This document shows positions 11,801 through 26,800 of a stretch of DNA of 64,000 bases, in pieces. This stretch comes from Dasyornis broadbenti (taxonomy: Eukaryota; Chordata; Aves; Passeriformes; Dasyornithidae): assembly GCA_013397935.1 (NCBI GenBank), contig VZRN01006619.1:733757-797756 (forward strand), in the 5' to 3' direction. Position numbers and translations under genes: made by a program. The notes below the pieces were generated by a model, which was not told the DNA's origin, ran no database searches, and saw only the letters and a program-made list of their open reading frames with translations. Each line of letters begins with the position of its first letter. Position 1 is the stretch's first letter.

Positions 11801-14800
11801 CCAAGTGGAGGTTTGTGGTGCCATATTTTCTGTCCTCTGGTGTTATTAAGCCTAGGGGAGTAAACAAAGTGGGGAAAAAGGAGTAGCAGATCCATTAGTA
11901 AGACAAAGAAATGTTACACCACTCTCAGCAGCACTTTCTGAAAAGATTAGAGAGCTTTTACTTCTATCAAATGCTTCCAGGACATCAATGTGCTTTCCAT
12001 CCAGGACCTTGCTCCATCTTGTGGCTTCCCAAGTGATCTGTCAAGAGGCTGATACAGATCAATGTACCTCTATCTAGCTTCTATGATGTATTAAAAAATC
12101 CTGCTAAAAAAGGGTTTCTATAGCAGTTTAGGAAAAAAGCATTCTCAGAAACAGTCTTGTTTTTCACTCTATACAGCAGCTGCTACAGTATTTACTAGCC
12201 ATGATCCCTTTATTGGACATGTAAAGATGATGCTTAGTTTTAAATGTCTTCTGAGTGACAAAGATGAACCAGACACGGAAAAGAATTGGTCAGGAAGAGA
12301 TTAAAAACTAAATGATACAGCCTAAACATAAGAACAACAGAAGCAATACAGCCAGAAGTAGCAAGACAACAAATATGAAGCAAACTTTAGGAAAGAGAAG
12401 CTGTGGAGCATGTTCATTGAATGACTGGGAATAACTACTATGGGCTTGAAACCATCTGCACAAAAAAGATATTTAATAAAACAAATCATATAATGCTCTG
12501 GACGTCATTGATATCTATAGGTGAGCCAAAGTCAGGTTTTCTGGTACATGGGATTAATCAAATTATCTACAACAGCAAGGAATCACATAATTTGTAGTAA
12601 ACTTTAATTGGAACATGTGGTCAACATAACCTTTAGAGTGAAAAACTCCTTACCATAAGCGTTGTACATCTTGGGGCCCAAATCCGGTCGCACAAAATAG
12701 TTGGGAAGTCGAGAGGCAAGGTTGAGCTTGCCACCTCTCCTAGTGTATTCTGGCAATGGGATGTTTTTCATCAAATCATCAAACCTAAAGTAATGGAGCA
12801 GAATTTAACATTAAGTTCTGATAAAACCAAAAGCAGACTAAAACAGACTGCAACAAAAGCTCTCTTCAGTGAGGGAATTGTACTCCTTCCCTCAGGGGGT
12901 TTTTGCTGGACACCATGAAAGGGAACTAAACAAGCAAGGCACAGAAAGAGAGCAGATAAATTTAACTGCTCTGGAGTAATGCTATTTTGTTGTGTAATCA
13001 TCTCAAGGAATATCACCAAACAGGTTAAGTTCAAATACTTAAAAACACTTGGCAAAAAAAAAAGCTTCAACTGAACTTTGGATTTCACAGTGATCCAGGC
13101 TTTTAGGAGTAGTTTTAGGTGCTCACTTTACTTGGTAACAAATACAATGAACCACATGAAATTTTATCATGCAACTTGTGTAGGATTTCCATTTATGGCA
13201 GGCATCTCAGAAACAGAACTATTTGTGTCACCTGCTGCTCAAAGCTAAAGCACATATCAAAATGGGACAGTATGCCCACATTCCATTATTTTGGGGGTGT
13301 ATCACACAAACAATGAACAGTTCCTCTAGAAATTCATACCGAGAAGGCATCATATCTCTGAAATCTTCTCCTGGAGGCCAGTCCTTAAGTTTCAATACCA
13401 TTGGTTCTCCCTCTTCTGTTCTCAGGCGACCTAATTGGAAATATTAACAAATTTTCATTTTTAGTAGTTGTACAACTCAGAATCCAAAGAACTGAGACAA
13501 AGAAATCCTTATCTTAACTTAAAATCATGTTCATTCCACAACTTTTCATGCAGAACTAAAGATATACAAGTTTCCTCTGACAGAGTAGGGTAGCACTGTC
13601 ATGACAAACATGTTAAAACAGGAGATGTCAGACAGACAAGCACATTTACTGCTTTTCCCTGCCCAAGCACATCCTACAATTTAGCTCAGAAGCTGGCTTG
13701 TGTTTGAGGTCAAAAGTAGCTGATGAAGCCAAATCTCTTCAGAGACCAAGTAACAGAAAAGAAAGGTGTGAGTCTTCCACCTCCCACTCTTCTTGCCCTA
13801 AGTACCAAAATTCCCTAAACTTACAACTGATTTAAACAGTAAAACAGATCCTTAGATACAGATGTGTAACAAACAGATAAAGTAGAACTCCAGATGCAAT
13901 AGCAAGTATTAATTCTCCTGGAAAACCTTGAGCTCACCTCCTCTAAATCTATTTTTATACCAAATAACTTCCATTCCTCAGGACCAAAAAGCATCTTCAA
14001 GTTAAAACAGAACAATTTAACCTGTGAGCACCAGCCCTACACATGCGCTTCTGTTTCACTCAACTAGAAAAAACAAAAAGCTGTCAGGTGAACCTACTCA
14101 CTAGGAAGATCCCAAACTTCCTCAGAACACTTTTCCAAAAGGCTACAGGCAGCCAAATATACTCCTGAAGGAGGGGACTTCATGGGAATGACAGTTTCTA
14201 TCCATCCACAATCCCATAAGCATAAATCGTAAGGATACATTGCAGACTAACTGTCCAAGGTGAAGAGAAAGCCTGGAACATCTTTTATGCTGCTTTTGGA
14301 TTACAAATCTGTGCTAGGGCAGAACTACTGCTGCTAAATATGTCACCTGTTGGAACAAAGATTCACAGTACTTACTTGAAATATCTTCAAAACCATCCCA
14401 GAAATCCCCTACAGTAGCTCCCGTGATGATTTCATTGGTCCTGCAGTTAACCAGATCCACTTCCTGTTGGCCAAATTCTTTCCTAAAGGACTCTGGTCTC
14501 CAGAGGTCTGCATTTAATTTGTGATGCACTCCTGACACCATTACAGGCTAGGAAGAAAAAGAATATATTCTGAAGAATTATTAAACACCAAAAATTCTAA
14601 CTACAACAGCGTAATACATAGAATACATTGAGCATTTGAATGCAGGCATTTTGCAAAGTAAATGCTCAGCCTATCCTACCAGAATCCTGCCTTACCATGC
14701 ATCTGAACATTCTTTGTTTCAAACTATGAGGCAGCTTTTTATACAGAGCCATAATTTCAGCACTGTGTTTAGAAACTGATTTAAACAGTAAAACAGATCC

Positions 14801-17800
14801 CTAGATAAGAATGTGTAACAGTGCTCATGTCATACATTTGAAGAAAGTTTAGTGTTGCTTATCACTACAGTGGTTGTACTTGTGCTTCAATGAAAGGACA
14901 AAGCACATGAATTGCAAATGGAAAAAGCAGGAAAAGGAAAATACCTGTCCCTGCTTCCAGCACTCCCTGAAGACATTCCAATTGCTTTCATTATTGGGAT
15001 CCTGAAGACACAGCAGGCGGTTATCACACAACCAGTAGTGGGGCGTGTCAAAGCCCATGATTGTGGGTTTTATGGTCAGTCCTTGAGGTTTCTTAGGCAA
15101 GTCTGTAATGGCTCTATTTTGCACCAGGGAAGCAAAAATGTCATCAAGGATTTTGGGTGTACTCTTCAGTCCATTGTCTGTCTGATAAGAAAAAAAGAAA
15201 GAACAACAAAAAAAAATTAGTGCTCTTTTCTGTTGCCGTGTCCTACAGGCTTTAAAGAAAATATTTGCCACTTCCATTTTTTTTCACTTGAGATCACAAT
15301 CATGCAGAGAAACAAAAAACTGCAGAACTTTGCTGTCTAGAAATGCACTACCATTAAATGCCAGTGCCGTTTCTGACACTTTGTCTACAGAATTCTGGTA
15401 CAACAAGTCCTGCTCTGATTGACATCTCAGCAACACTGCAGAAACCCAGGATATGCAGCAGGGAACAGGACTTGCTTTATACCAAAGAGCAGAAATACAG
15501 TTTTAGCAAAGAACACTCAAAGCCAGCATTTTTCCCCTTTTTGAAGCCATATTTGTAAGAAGAGACAAAGGCCAGGAACATCTGAAGAGAGCCAGTCTGC
15601 AAATGAGGTATGGGGAAGACACCACAGAAGGTTCCTCCCTCCATCTGCAAGTTCATTGGTGCTTCTTTTTTGAGTCTAAAAGACATCCCAATCAATGCAC
15701 CTGGCCAGACTCTAGCCTAAGGAAGTTGCTCTGCTTTATCATTTAGTTCCCAATCCCTCACCAAGCGAGACTTGCTGATAGTACCACTATGCTACTATTA
15801 ACTGGAGCACCAAAACACAAACTGAATTAGTCCTTTTTCCCCATAAAGGACACAATTTTACTTACTATGACAAGTAGATAAACTGCCTGTTGCAGTTGTT
15901 CACAGGTTTAGAACAGAATCTAAGCCTGGAATCAACTCGGACCTGTAGGAGAGAATTTTTCCTGTACCTTTCCTCCAGAAGAGTTCAACAGATTCCGCAA
16001 GAAGCCTGTGTTGTTGTTGCTCACAGGGGTTAATATTGCACTGTTGAATGTCTGCAGGGCTGCAGCTGGCTTGGCTAAGCTAGGGAGTGTCTGGAGAGGT
16101 TTATTTTCATTCTTTGAAATTGGTGTCAGAAGTTTCTCTGAAATGAAGAAAGAAAAACCGTGAGAAGTATATACTTTGGATCTTTTTTCAAGACAAGATC
16201 CTCCTACATGCATACATATATGTATGTACATATATACACACACACACAAATCTCCTCCCAATACATGCAGATAAAAAATTCCTTTCACTTAAGTTTCTTC
16301 AAGAAACCAAAGTTTTTAAAATCCCACATTCTTAAAAAAAAACCTCAAACACCCCCCCCACGCCTCCCCCCAAACAACAAAACCAAACAAAATTTCTCAA
16401 ACTGAATTTTCAAAAATATTTGTATCAATGGGATTTTAATCCGGTTTTTGAAACAGAATATGCTAACCCTGCCAGGTTTTACTCCAAGCCATTGCCATGG
16501 CCAGTTCTGCAGCACAGGCACTGAACACCAATCCCAGCAGGCACATGACATCATTCTCAGCACAAGACACTGCTGGCTCTGACCTATATTCTTCTGACAA
16601 ACAGCCACAAAAGGTTTACTCTTCACTGGTTCTGCACATACCTTTGTTTTCTTTATTCACATTTCCACTTGCTAGGTTTGAAAACCAATTTAATGGAGAA
16701 GTATTTACAGAAGCAGCTTGTTTGCTTCCAAGTGCTGACTTTAGAGGAGGATCATGTGTAGTGACCTGTGGGCTCAGGATAAAACTGTTGTGTTGAAGGC
16801 CAGGCCTGTCTCCTGATGCCAAGTGCTGAAAAAGCAAAGTGAGAACTTGATGAGACACAAACGCACTATTCCGAAAGGAAAAGCAAGCAATAACATGCCC
16901 AAATTCGTTCTTTGAAAAATAAAATGGTTTGGCCCTTCAAAACACATCTCCACAAGAGGTCAGCATTGCAGCTCAGGATCAGATGACACTTCAGCAGGGC
17001 TCAGGATCTGACTTCAGGAGCAGCCAAGGCCATCACCCCTCAAGACAAGCACAGAGAGCCAAGTTTCCCAGGTGCGTTTTCTGGGATTGCTTTGGGAACC
17101 AAATGCAGTTTTAACAGCAGTTGCCACAATTCTAGTGATAGCTGATGCTCAGGCCAGGGCTAAGATGGAACTCTAATTCAGAGGACTAGAACAGATAAGG
17201 AGCATTCCTAATTTTTTCTCTTAAGGTGGCAGCAAAGTCCAGTCACCTGCCAGGTCTGAGCTACACCTGCTTAAACGCAGCACTGGCCTGGCCAGCACAA
17301 TCCAAATGTAGGACTGTCTACCTCCTTGGCAGCTGATTTATCTGGTCATTTGGAGGTCCTAGGAACAGACTAACAAGAACTACTGCTTTGCCCTGGGATT
17401 CTTGGAGGACTGGTGACATTTCTTCTCTCTGCTCAAACAATTTTCAGCTAAGAAATTATTCTACTCCTTTGTCTGTCTATTGCTACATTCTCTACTTCAT
17501 TTCTTATTGACTGCTGATGCTTGGTAAGGATTCTAAACTTGACATATTAGAAAAGGCTTCAAACTTTACCAGTGCAGTACCTGATTCTATAAAGAGGTGC
17601 AGATAAATTTGATGCAGCTCTTTGTCCAGGGTCACAGGAAATCTTGATTCAGAAAACTGAAACCAGGTCAACCATATGCTAACTTTTGATTCACATAACC
17701 ATCTTCCAGACTTCTAACACTTGACAATATTTTTTGTCTCTGTTCATTACTAACACCAAAATCATGTCCAACCTGCTTCTTACACTTAAGGTAACATTTC

Positions 17801-20800
17801 TTTTCAAAATAAGCTTACAAGTAAGCATCTAACAAAAATAAAATCACTTAATTCACCTGGTTGCTTTCAAGATATTTCAAGTCTAAGCTATTAATGTGTT
17901 CTATTTTCAAAAACAAAAAAAAAAACCACCTCATCCATTTACAAATTTATATAGTGGGGTTTCATTTACTGGGTTTTTTTATTAGAGAGAGAGCAGCAAG
18001 CCTTCTACCAGACTGCCAGAGAAATCAGCGATTCTCCACACTGCTCTAAATCTCAATTTTTTTCATGTTTAGTTCTTTCATGAGTCCCAGTGTTCTTCCA
18101 CCTTATTCTTTTAGATGTAGAATGTATTATATCTCTAGGACCCAAAGAATAGCCTACACTTCACAACCATTCCCACTTGTCTGTTCTTCAGATCCTTAAC
18201 AAATCTCTCAATCTAACCCTATTTTTGCTCTAAAAATCCTCACTGAGCCTTTTTCAAGGTTAGGTTGCTACTGAGGCCTCAGTGTGTCAAAGGGACATGG
18301 TGAGATTTTCCCCAAAACTTAAGAACTGAACCAGAAAGAGCAACAATGAATTCAAATTGTCCTTACATGGTGGGGTTATCACAGAGGTCAGGGTGGCAAC
18401 CTATCGAGTCAAATTAGCAGTGGCTTCAAGAATATGCAACAGACTGACACAAACTTAACTGCACAGACATAGAGGCAGTAACAGTACCTGTTTAGAATCC
18501 TCCTTTAGTGTTGGCTTTGATAGTGCTTTGAACTGCTTATTTGCACAAGGACAATTTGCCTTTATTCCCCATTTTGTTCTTACAGAGTGAACAATGTCAC
18601 CAACATCATAGAGAGCTGAAGCAAGAGAATCATGAGTGAGCTCACATGTAATCACAACATCCAGCACTTAAGACTTTTTAAGAAATTGTGTTATGCAGGT
18701 AACAAAGATATGTGAGTACAGATCATTACACAAGGAGTTCTGCTACTTCTTTGTAAAGGTCAAAGATAATAAAATAGCATTAAATACACAGACTGTTCCA
18801 CTCTTTGGATAATAAATTAAGTTTTTACTAGTTTTATTACTAAAATAAAACTTCACTCAGTACAATATCAACACAATACAATAGATCACAAAAACGTACA
18901 GCACATTTTTATCCCAATCAAGTATTTCAAATACCTTTTCCTGGAATTATTTGTGTAGGCATTAGATTCTCTGGTTCATGTGCCTGCCCCTTCACACATT
19001 TAAACCAGGAGAAAGTATCTGAGTCATCATCTGTAAAACAAAACCATTACGTTGTTTTGTTATTGCATCTTTCATCCTGCTCTGAAAGGCCATGTATTTT
19101 ATTATTATTGATATATCAAAGCACAGGTCTACAACATGTCCTTTTTGTTGGGAAGGCTTTTTTTGTCTTGTTTAATGTCGTCATTGACTTCCAAGTTCAA
19201 TACACAGATTTTATTTCCCCTCGTCCCCCTTTGTTTCAGGTACCAATAAGCACTCCCACCTTCATGTGAGCTTTTTTTCCTCATCCTGTAGCAATCCACA
19301 CACACCCCAAAGCCACACTTGGAGCAGACCCAGTGCAGGTTGAAGATCGTGGTGTCGCACACGTCACACATCTCACGAACGCCACGAACCGCACGCTTCC
19401 AGGCCACCTGTCCTGTGGGCAGCAACAGGCCAGTCACAGTGTTAGCTCAAACAAAATTCAGTGTTTGCATGTTAAATACAGTCACTTAAAAACTACACGA
19501 CTCAGACTTGGTTTTGTATTGGAACTCCAAAAAAGGCTTTTGCTGCTACAGAACAGTACAAGCAACCAAGACCACTTTGCTTTCTCCTGTGCAGCACTAA
19601 CACAGCTCTTACCCCTGACATGTGTTGGCCCAAGCTAACAAGTACACTGCTAAGTACATTCTCCTAAGTGGAAATTCCACAGCTACTCCAGGAAATAAAT
19701 TCAGGTACTGCTGGCAAGCTAAGCTTAATGTTTAGCTTGCCACAACCAGCTTGTCCTCGTTCTCAATTCAGCAGCATGGTGGGCAAGTAGCTCTCTTCCT
19801 TTTGGGAGGTTTTGTGTGTTTGTAAGTGGGTATCTGACCTTCTTAGAAAGGTGAATTTTCTTCTCTGAAGCACCAACTGCTGCTGTTCAGATTTCCTACG
19901 TACCCATTATATTGTCCTTTCCTCACCTCAAGTCACTCCTTCCGTTCACTCAAAACATCCCAAACATGGGCAGTAACTTGCAAAAAATTAAGCCCTTCCA
20001 GGGCTGTATTATTTTCCTGTGAATATGTACAAATAATTTTAGCTTGATCTCCATTTCCTTCTGTTGCCAGCTAGAAAACTAGACTAGACAAAAAGCACAC
20101 ACCTGCCTCCTCCTACCACCTTCCACACTTGTAAATTCTCTGAAAATTTCCTGCCCACAATGTTTCTTAGTTTTAAAAGCAAGTTATGAGAGACCATGTC
20201 CTAATGCATGCTAAAAAAACCATAGCAGGATCCAAGACATCTGTTGTTCTTCTTCTGAATAATGCCCATTGACTATGTATGGAATAACACTGGAATAGCT
20301 TAGCACAATTTGTTCTTAAGTAGGAGGTAAAAATTGTTTGACTACTTGCTTCAGAATTCTTCCAGGAGACACAGGTCTATTTATCACCAGCTCCATTCTT
20401 CTTTGTCTTTTAAAAACATGCACTATATTTATTATTGTCTAGGTCAAATCTCCAATTTCCCCCAAACAGGATGAAGGGGTTTTGCTACTTTTTGAATGCC
20501 ATTTCATATCTTTTCTGAATCTTGTCCCTTTCTACTTCTCCTATTCTTTTGGTTCCTCTCTGTAGTTTGAGCCCGTTTCCTTTTGGCACTTGGTGGCCAA
20601 GGAACAACGTGACCTAACAAGCTGTTCTGTCTACACAGGTCAATTTTTCACTACACAAGGATAACTTACTTGAATTTACCAGAACTTCAAGTCATGGTGG
20701 CAGAAGAATCTCTCTTTTTCCTATGCTGACTGAGCATTTTCCCAATGAACTGTTCAAAGAACATCACACATCTAGACTGTAAATTACTTCTTTCCTGCCC

Positions 20801-23800
20801 AGAGCATTCAAAATAACCTCTGTATTAATAAAAGTGAGTTCCCTTACTCTCACCAGTCAGGGCAATAAAATCAAAGAGGAATTAATGAGATTTTGCTCCT
20901 TTCAAACCAACTCTAGAACTCACATCTGTGTTTTTTAAGCAGAGGATGTTTCTAGTAGCTATGCCAACAGATGCATCCTTTACTATTAAGAAACACTACC
21001 CCTCCCCTTTGTTTCATGAAGTCCACTCAAAGCTTCACTCTCCTGAAGGTGTTTCAGTATTACAGTCTGTATATCTCACTGGCTACAGATAATTTGGTTC
21101 CACAGACCTGAATATGTTGCAGGTCAGGACAAGAGCAAAGCTTACAGATTCCAAGTAGCCCAAGATAAGACTCTACAGCAAGCATTTCTGGAATATCTCA
21201 AGTCTTCTGTCCCCTTTTGAAGGGCATTCAAGCCTGCTCAGCCTTTTTTCTTCTTTCAGAACAGTGGAGCGACCACCAAACTGAGAGGATCTTTATCTAC
21301 TGTCAACACTCCCCAAACACAGCAGACAGTAAACTCCTAAACTGTGCTGCACCCTGGTCATGCACTTAAAATCCAAAAAACAAATAGAGTTTTAAGCGTC
21401 ATTCTTCTCTGAGAAGTGATTATGCAAGATCACAGACTTCCCCATTTGTCTGTTCACATTTGCTACAGAAATATTTTGATGTGGCCTAAGCCCTGTGTTT
21501 GGGGGTGCCAAATTTACTCTGTCACTAATTAAGGTCCCCAACCAGTTACCCCACCACCAGGACCTCTCTCATCTATGCCCAGTAGGGCTGCACATAATCA
21601 CTTCTAACAGTGCTACTAGGAACTTGAAGGTGGAGTAAAAACATCTTTTACTGACAGAGAGCATTAGGTCCATGATGCAGTTACAATAAAACAGGACCAA
21701 AGCAATCTAACGGAACCTGTGCAAAGTAAAACCTATATTTCATTTACATGCTAAGAATCAATTTTGTTGTCAGCTACCTACTAGTTTATTTAAGGGGCCT
21801 TTTCCCACACTTTGTAACAGGAAAAGTAATTTGATAAATTAAAAAGTAACTTCTGACGAAGAAGGGTGGAATTACCCTTCCCTTTCCCCCTCCCCGTGAG
21901 GAGCAAAGAGTTGTTGACACTAGTTTCCAGTGACTCTTAACCATTCCCTCTCTGAGAAGAGAGAGAGACACTCAAGTCTTATATGACATTTCCAAATATA
22001 TGCAATTTATTTTCACACTGAAGCTTAATGCTGCACAGAAAGCTGTGAAAATACAGATTATTTCAATACAAATTGATCTTACTGTGTGGTTCAATCGTTG
22101 ACATGACCTCCTTTTCAGATATCACCAGCTGGCAGAAGTGGTCTCCAATGTTGGCAAGGATGTACTTTGCTGTGTCCAGATCTAGACCCACAACGTTTTT
22201 GGATAAAGGTAGCCATAAACTTATAGCCTCAGGGTCATACTTATTTGGAGTTAAGAAACCTTCCTCACGCAGTATCCCATGCTTATTAAACTGCAACCTG
22301 ATGAAAAACAGGAAAAGGAGAAAAACCCTCAAATGTTGTATTGGTTTAAATTCACTGCAATCAGTCAATGCTTGAGTTGTAAATGCACTTACTGCATGAC
22401 AGTGAATTTACTGAAATATTACAACAGACATGGGCAAACATTGGTCACTAGCATTAAGCATGTTCAGTGCATTGCTTGTTTAAAAGAAAAGACTGAAAAC
22501 AACCAAGATTTTAGTTAGGAAATCTACCTTACAACAGTGTAGTGTTGGGTTTTTTATTCACACAAAATCAAATCAGGTTTACAATTTTTAAAATGCACTG
22601 CCATTAAGAACCACACCTAGAGATGGCAACAGCAACTATTTTATCTAGGACTGTGTAAAACTCAAGAAAAGTTAGAACGCCTTAAATACAGAATATATTT
22701 CAGTAACAATTCATTTGGAAGCAGCTGTCAAAAAGCATCAAGCAAAATTTGAGTAAGATACATTCTTGAGTGATTCTGAGTAGGTGGAAAGAATGACATC
22801 TATATTGTTAGTAGTGTCTTAAATGGAAAACATAGAGAGTTCTGCTCAGGAACCTTTTTACTAAATGCTGTAGAAGAAAGTTGACTTCTGATGACAGTGT
22901 GTGCTCACTGTAGTGTTAAGTGTGGCATGAGAACATGCGCTGGCAGCTGCTGTCATCAGACAAATGCCTTTTCCAGATCTGGCAGATTCAATAGCCAATA
23001 AAAAGGGCCTGTTCCATCAGTTCCAATTCTAAACTGAAGGATTTCTCATTTGAACTGCAATGCAAGTCTGGATTGTTACCCTGAGAAGGTGATTGAGCAT
23101 ACTCTATTTTTACTTTGATTTCACTCAGATTATATAAAGATTTCCTATAGTAAAAATCTCTAATCTGAGGTTAAATAACGGATTAGTAACACATTTGCAT
23201 TTTTTAAACCTTTAGCCACAAAACTGAATTCTAGTGGCTGCACAGATTAAATGCTTCCATGTCAAGCTTAAATGTCTCCAGCTGAAAGCCATAGCCACTT
23301 ACTGCAACTCTTCCACACCTGGGGGTTCATGGTTAACATTTCATGTGTCCAACCACCAAACTTTAGGAAACTTGTGTGGAATCTACCCTCCCCCTAGTAT
23401 CTCAGATTTTACTGAGCTATAGCACTCAAACTAAACTCATGTTATCCTACTGGCACTCTGCCCAGAACAGCAAAATAAAGAGCTCAAAGTCCTGCCAAAA
23501 TATTTTCTACTCAAATTAAGCAGTTGTATCATTTCTAAGGGCTAAAAAACCACAGGCAGCCACTCATTAGTTGGGTACACTGGCCTTATGGCTACACACC
23601 AACACCGAGCAGTTTGGAAACAGAGAGCTACATGAGACCATTCTGGACAAACGACTGCAGTTTTCCACCTTTCATATTTAAGGAATATCAAGGTGTTTAG
23701 AGTAACCAAATGGTTGTTACCTTCTGAAGTGAAAGAACCGGCAGAAGACTGTGGAGTCTCTCTGCTCCTTGTTCTTGCGGTAGCTGTCCAAGCGGCATTC

Positions 23801-26800
23801 CCTGCACTTGTGCAGGTGAGGGGCGATGTTATTGCAGGAGCCATCCTGCACAAATGCTTCCCCACTCTGCTGCAGCTTCTTCACTTTAGCAGCGTCAGAT
23901 AATATGGACTTGCGAACAATTACTGCACGGAAGAGCAGCCAGGATTAGAAAAGCCTCAGTTTTTCACATACAAGTGCCAGCAAATGTATTTCAGTAAAAG
24001 AGCCACAACAAGTTTTCCTCTAAGTTTCACATGACATTGAAACAAAGTTATGCTAAAAATATTTGCAGTTGGCAGAAATCTCTTCTCCAGTCAGTGGGAA
24101 CTGTCTCAAGCAGCAGTTCCACTGGAGTCACACAGTCTGTAGACCCAAGCTTAAGAGCTCCTTCCACTTTTCCAAAGGAGCATTTTGAAATAATATCTGC
24201 TTTTAAATGAAGTTCTTCAGTCAGAGTTGGAGCCCTGAGCACATTATGCGGGCATGCAGCAACCACATTTCACAAGAAATGAGGAGAGAAGTACAACCGG
24301 GCCATTTCTCAGTCCTGTTTTCCCCCTTCATGATGCAACAGTTTTCACCATCTTACTGTAACAGATACCAAACATTTCCCTTCCTCCTACACTGCCAGTG
24401 AGGCTTCGCAGGGGACAAAACAGTGGCCGCTTGGCTGGCTATGAATCTGTGTTAATTATGGAATAGCACACAGTAATCCAAGACCAAGCAACAGGAGACT
24501 GGGGGGAAGAAAAAGTGGGTACGTAGGAAGATTCCCAAACCATCAGCAACACCCCCTGATGCACAGCAGGACATGTGACACCAGGTGTCCAGGTCCTTAA
24601 ACAACCACAGCCTTTCCCCTTCTGTTGCATGTGAGAACCTGAAGAACTCACCAAATGGAAAACAGAAACAAGATGGGTTGCTTTGGGGCTGGGTGGGTTT
24701 TAATTTCTGGTCATGGTCATCATTTGGGTTTTTGTTTGTTTTGCTCTAATGACAGTTTTTAAATGAAAGTCCCTCTTGAACTTTGTTGAGGACAACTTCC
24801 ATCTCTCATGATGCTTGTAAAATTTAGGACCCTTGCTAAGAAAAGGTAGTCTCATGCCATCAGCACTTGTATTCCAAACAGAACCTTGTTTTAGTAAATT
24901 CTTTTGCCATTCTATTCTTGCATACATTTTGTAACAATGTATTTCTAAACATTAATGGTTTGTCCTGTTCCTTTATCAGGACAGGATGTTTCAACCTTAT
25001 TGCATTTCCCCTCATAACACAGCAGACAAATGACTCAAATTCCTGATTTACTCACACAATTTAAATGACTGGTTTTGTATATATAACAACTGACCTACTT
25101 CTAAGTAGTTAGACAGAAACTACAAGGACTTTCCAATGACAGGAAATTTTAGAAACACTTACTGTTATCCTGGACCTTGGCACTTCCAGTCCAAAAGCTT
25201 TCACTTTCACTTCTGTCACAAAGAATCTCATTTGAACTTCTTCTAATGAAAAACTCCATGTCTGCGAGTTCATCAATCTTGCTGCCTTTGTGGCTGCTGT
25301 GGCTGTTGCAGCTGCTTTGTGATTTAACCCCACACTCATTAAAGGACAGGAGATGAGCATCTGAGGTTGAGGGTCTGCAGTCTAAAGTCCGCTGCAGTTC
25401 AACAGTGCCACTGCCTCTGGGTATTGCTATGGAAGGGTTGGGATGCTGCAACTGTTTTACAGAAATGCATTCCTTGGGAAGGTTTGTTGTGGCTTTTATA
25501 AGAGGTTCATTAGTATTTCTCATGTTGGTTCCTTTTTCAGTAGCTGATTCAGTCAAAGATGAAGATCTTGAGGTTGTCAAAGAGGTATATTTACCATTTT
25601 GATCAGTAGGATTTTGTGTTTGTTCTTTAGACAGAAACCCCACTTTAGGAAAGGCTGTCAGATCTTTTAATGGTTTAACTCCAGTATTAAGACAGGAAGG
25701 ATGAGTTTCCGGTAAGCTTCGTCTACATGTGCTGAAACACAACATGCAATAATTAGGGGGAAAAAAAGGTGTCAAACAAATGAAGGCATCAGCTGCTCAA
25801 TCTAGTCTCAAAGTTTGAAAGAAGAAATTTAATTATTTAATTTTATGCTTTGAGTTCTGATGTATGAGAATTTAAATTTTTGTGTGAGGCTAAATAGGTT
25901 TGTGTTTTTCAGTGTTTTTGCTAGTTTTGATTTTTTTTAGGAGTTGGAACAATAGAGCTCTACACCCATGTAGCTACACACAAATTTGGGTACTCCACTA
26001 CCTTCTCTCACAATTAAATAGCTGCTTTCTCGTTTTCCCCATGCAACTGCTGAATAACCAAATGCACTTCATTTGCATGTCTGTGGCAAGATTCTCAAGG
26101 AACTTCTGACTGGCACCAAGTCTATGCTGGAAACTGTAAAACCTCTCTCACAAAAAAACCCTTAAAAATAATATTTTCCACATTCAGCATGTGAGAGAGA
26201 CACAAAACTAGTTGAAAAACCCCTACAGTACTTCAAATTTGAGTTTTCCTGCCATTTTTTTCTACCTTTACATCCATTTTGTGACAGAACTAGGGGTAAC
26301 AAAGAAGTTCAAAGTTCAACAGAAATATAATTAAGAACCTATAGTTGATCTGCAAGAAGGCAGACACCTGCCTGAACATGTTCTTGTTTTCTTGGGGGCA
26401 GGGGAGGAATGCATTTGACAAAGTAGGCACCACACCTGTATATCGATTTACAGATGGGTACAGTGAAGCAGAGACACTGGCCTAGGACATTGAGAGGCCA
26501 CTTCCTCAAAGATAAAGAACAACATGGCATTAGGAAGTAAATTACAAATCCAGGGCAATTAAGTCCAATATTTTTCTATGCTAGTATTACAGGAGAGTAG
26601 TTACTATAGCTCTTTAAAATTACCTCAGTTTGCTGTGCTAAGAATAAGAATTATTTTTGGTGTAAAAAGTCCGCATAAGCATAAAACTGCTTCCTTACCC
26701 CTGAGGAGTTTCTGCACCAAGGTTGGGTGGTGAGTTAGCCGGCAGGGCCAGGCCTGGGTGCCTTTGGTCTTTATTTGCAGGAGTACATCCCAGCAGTGCT

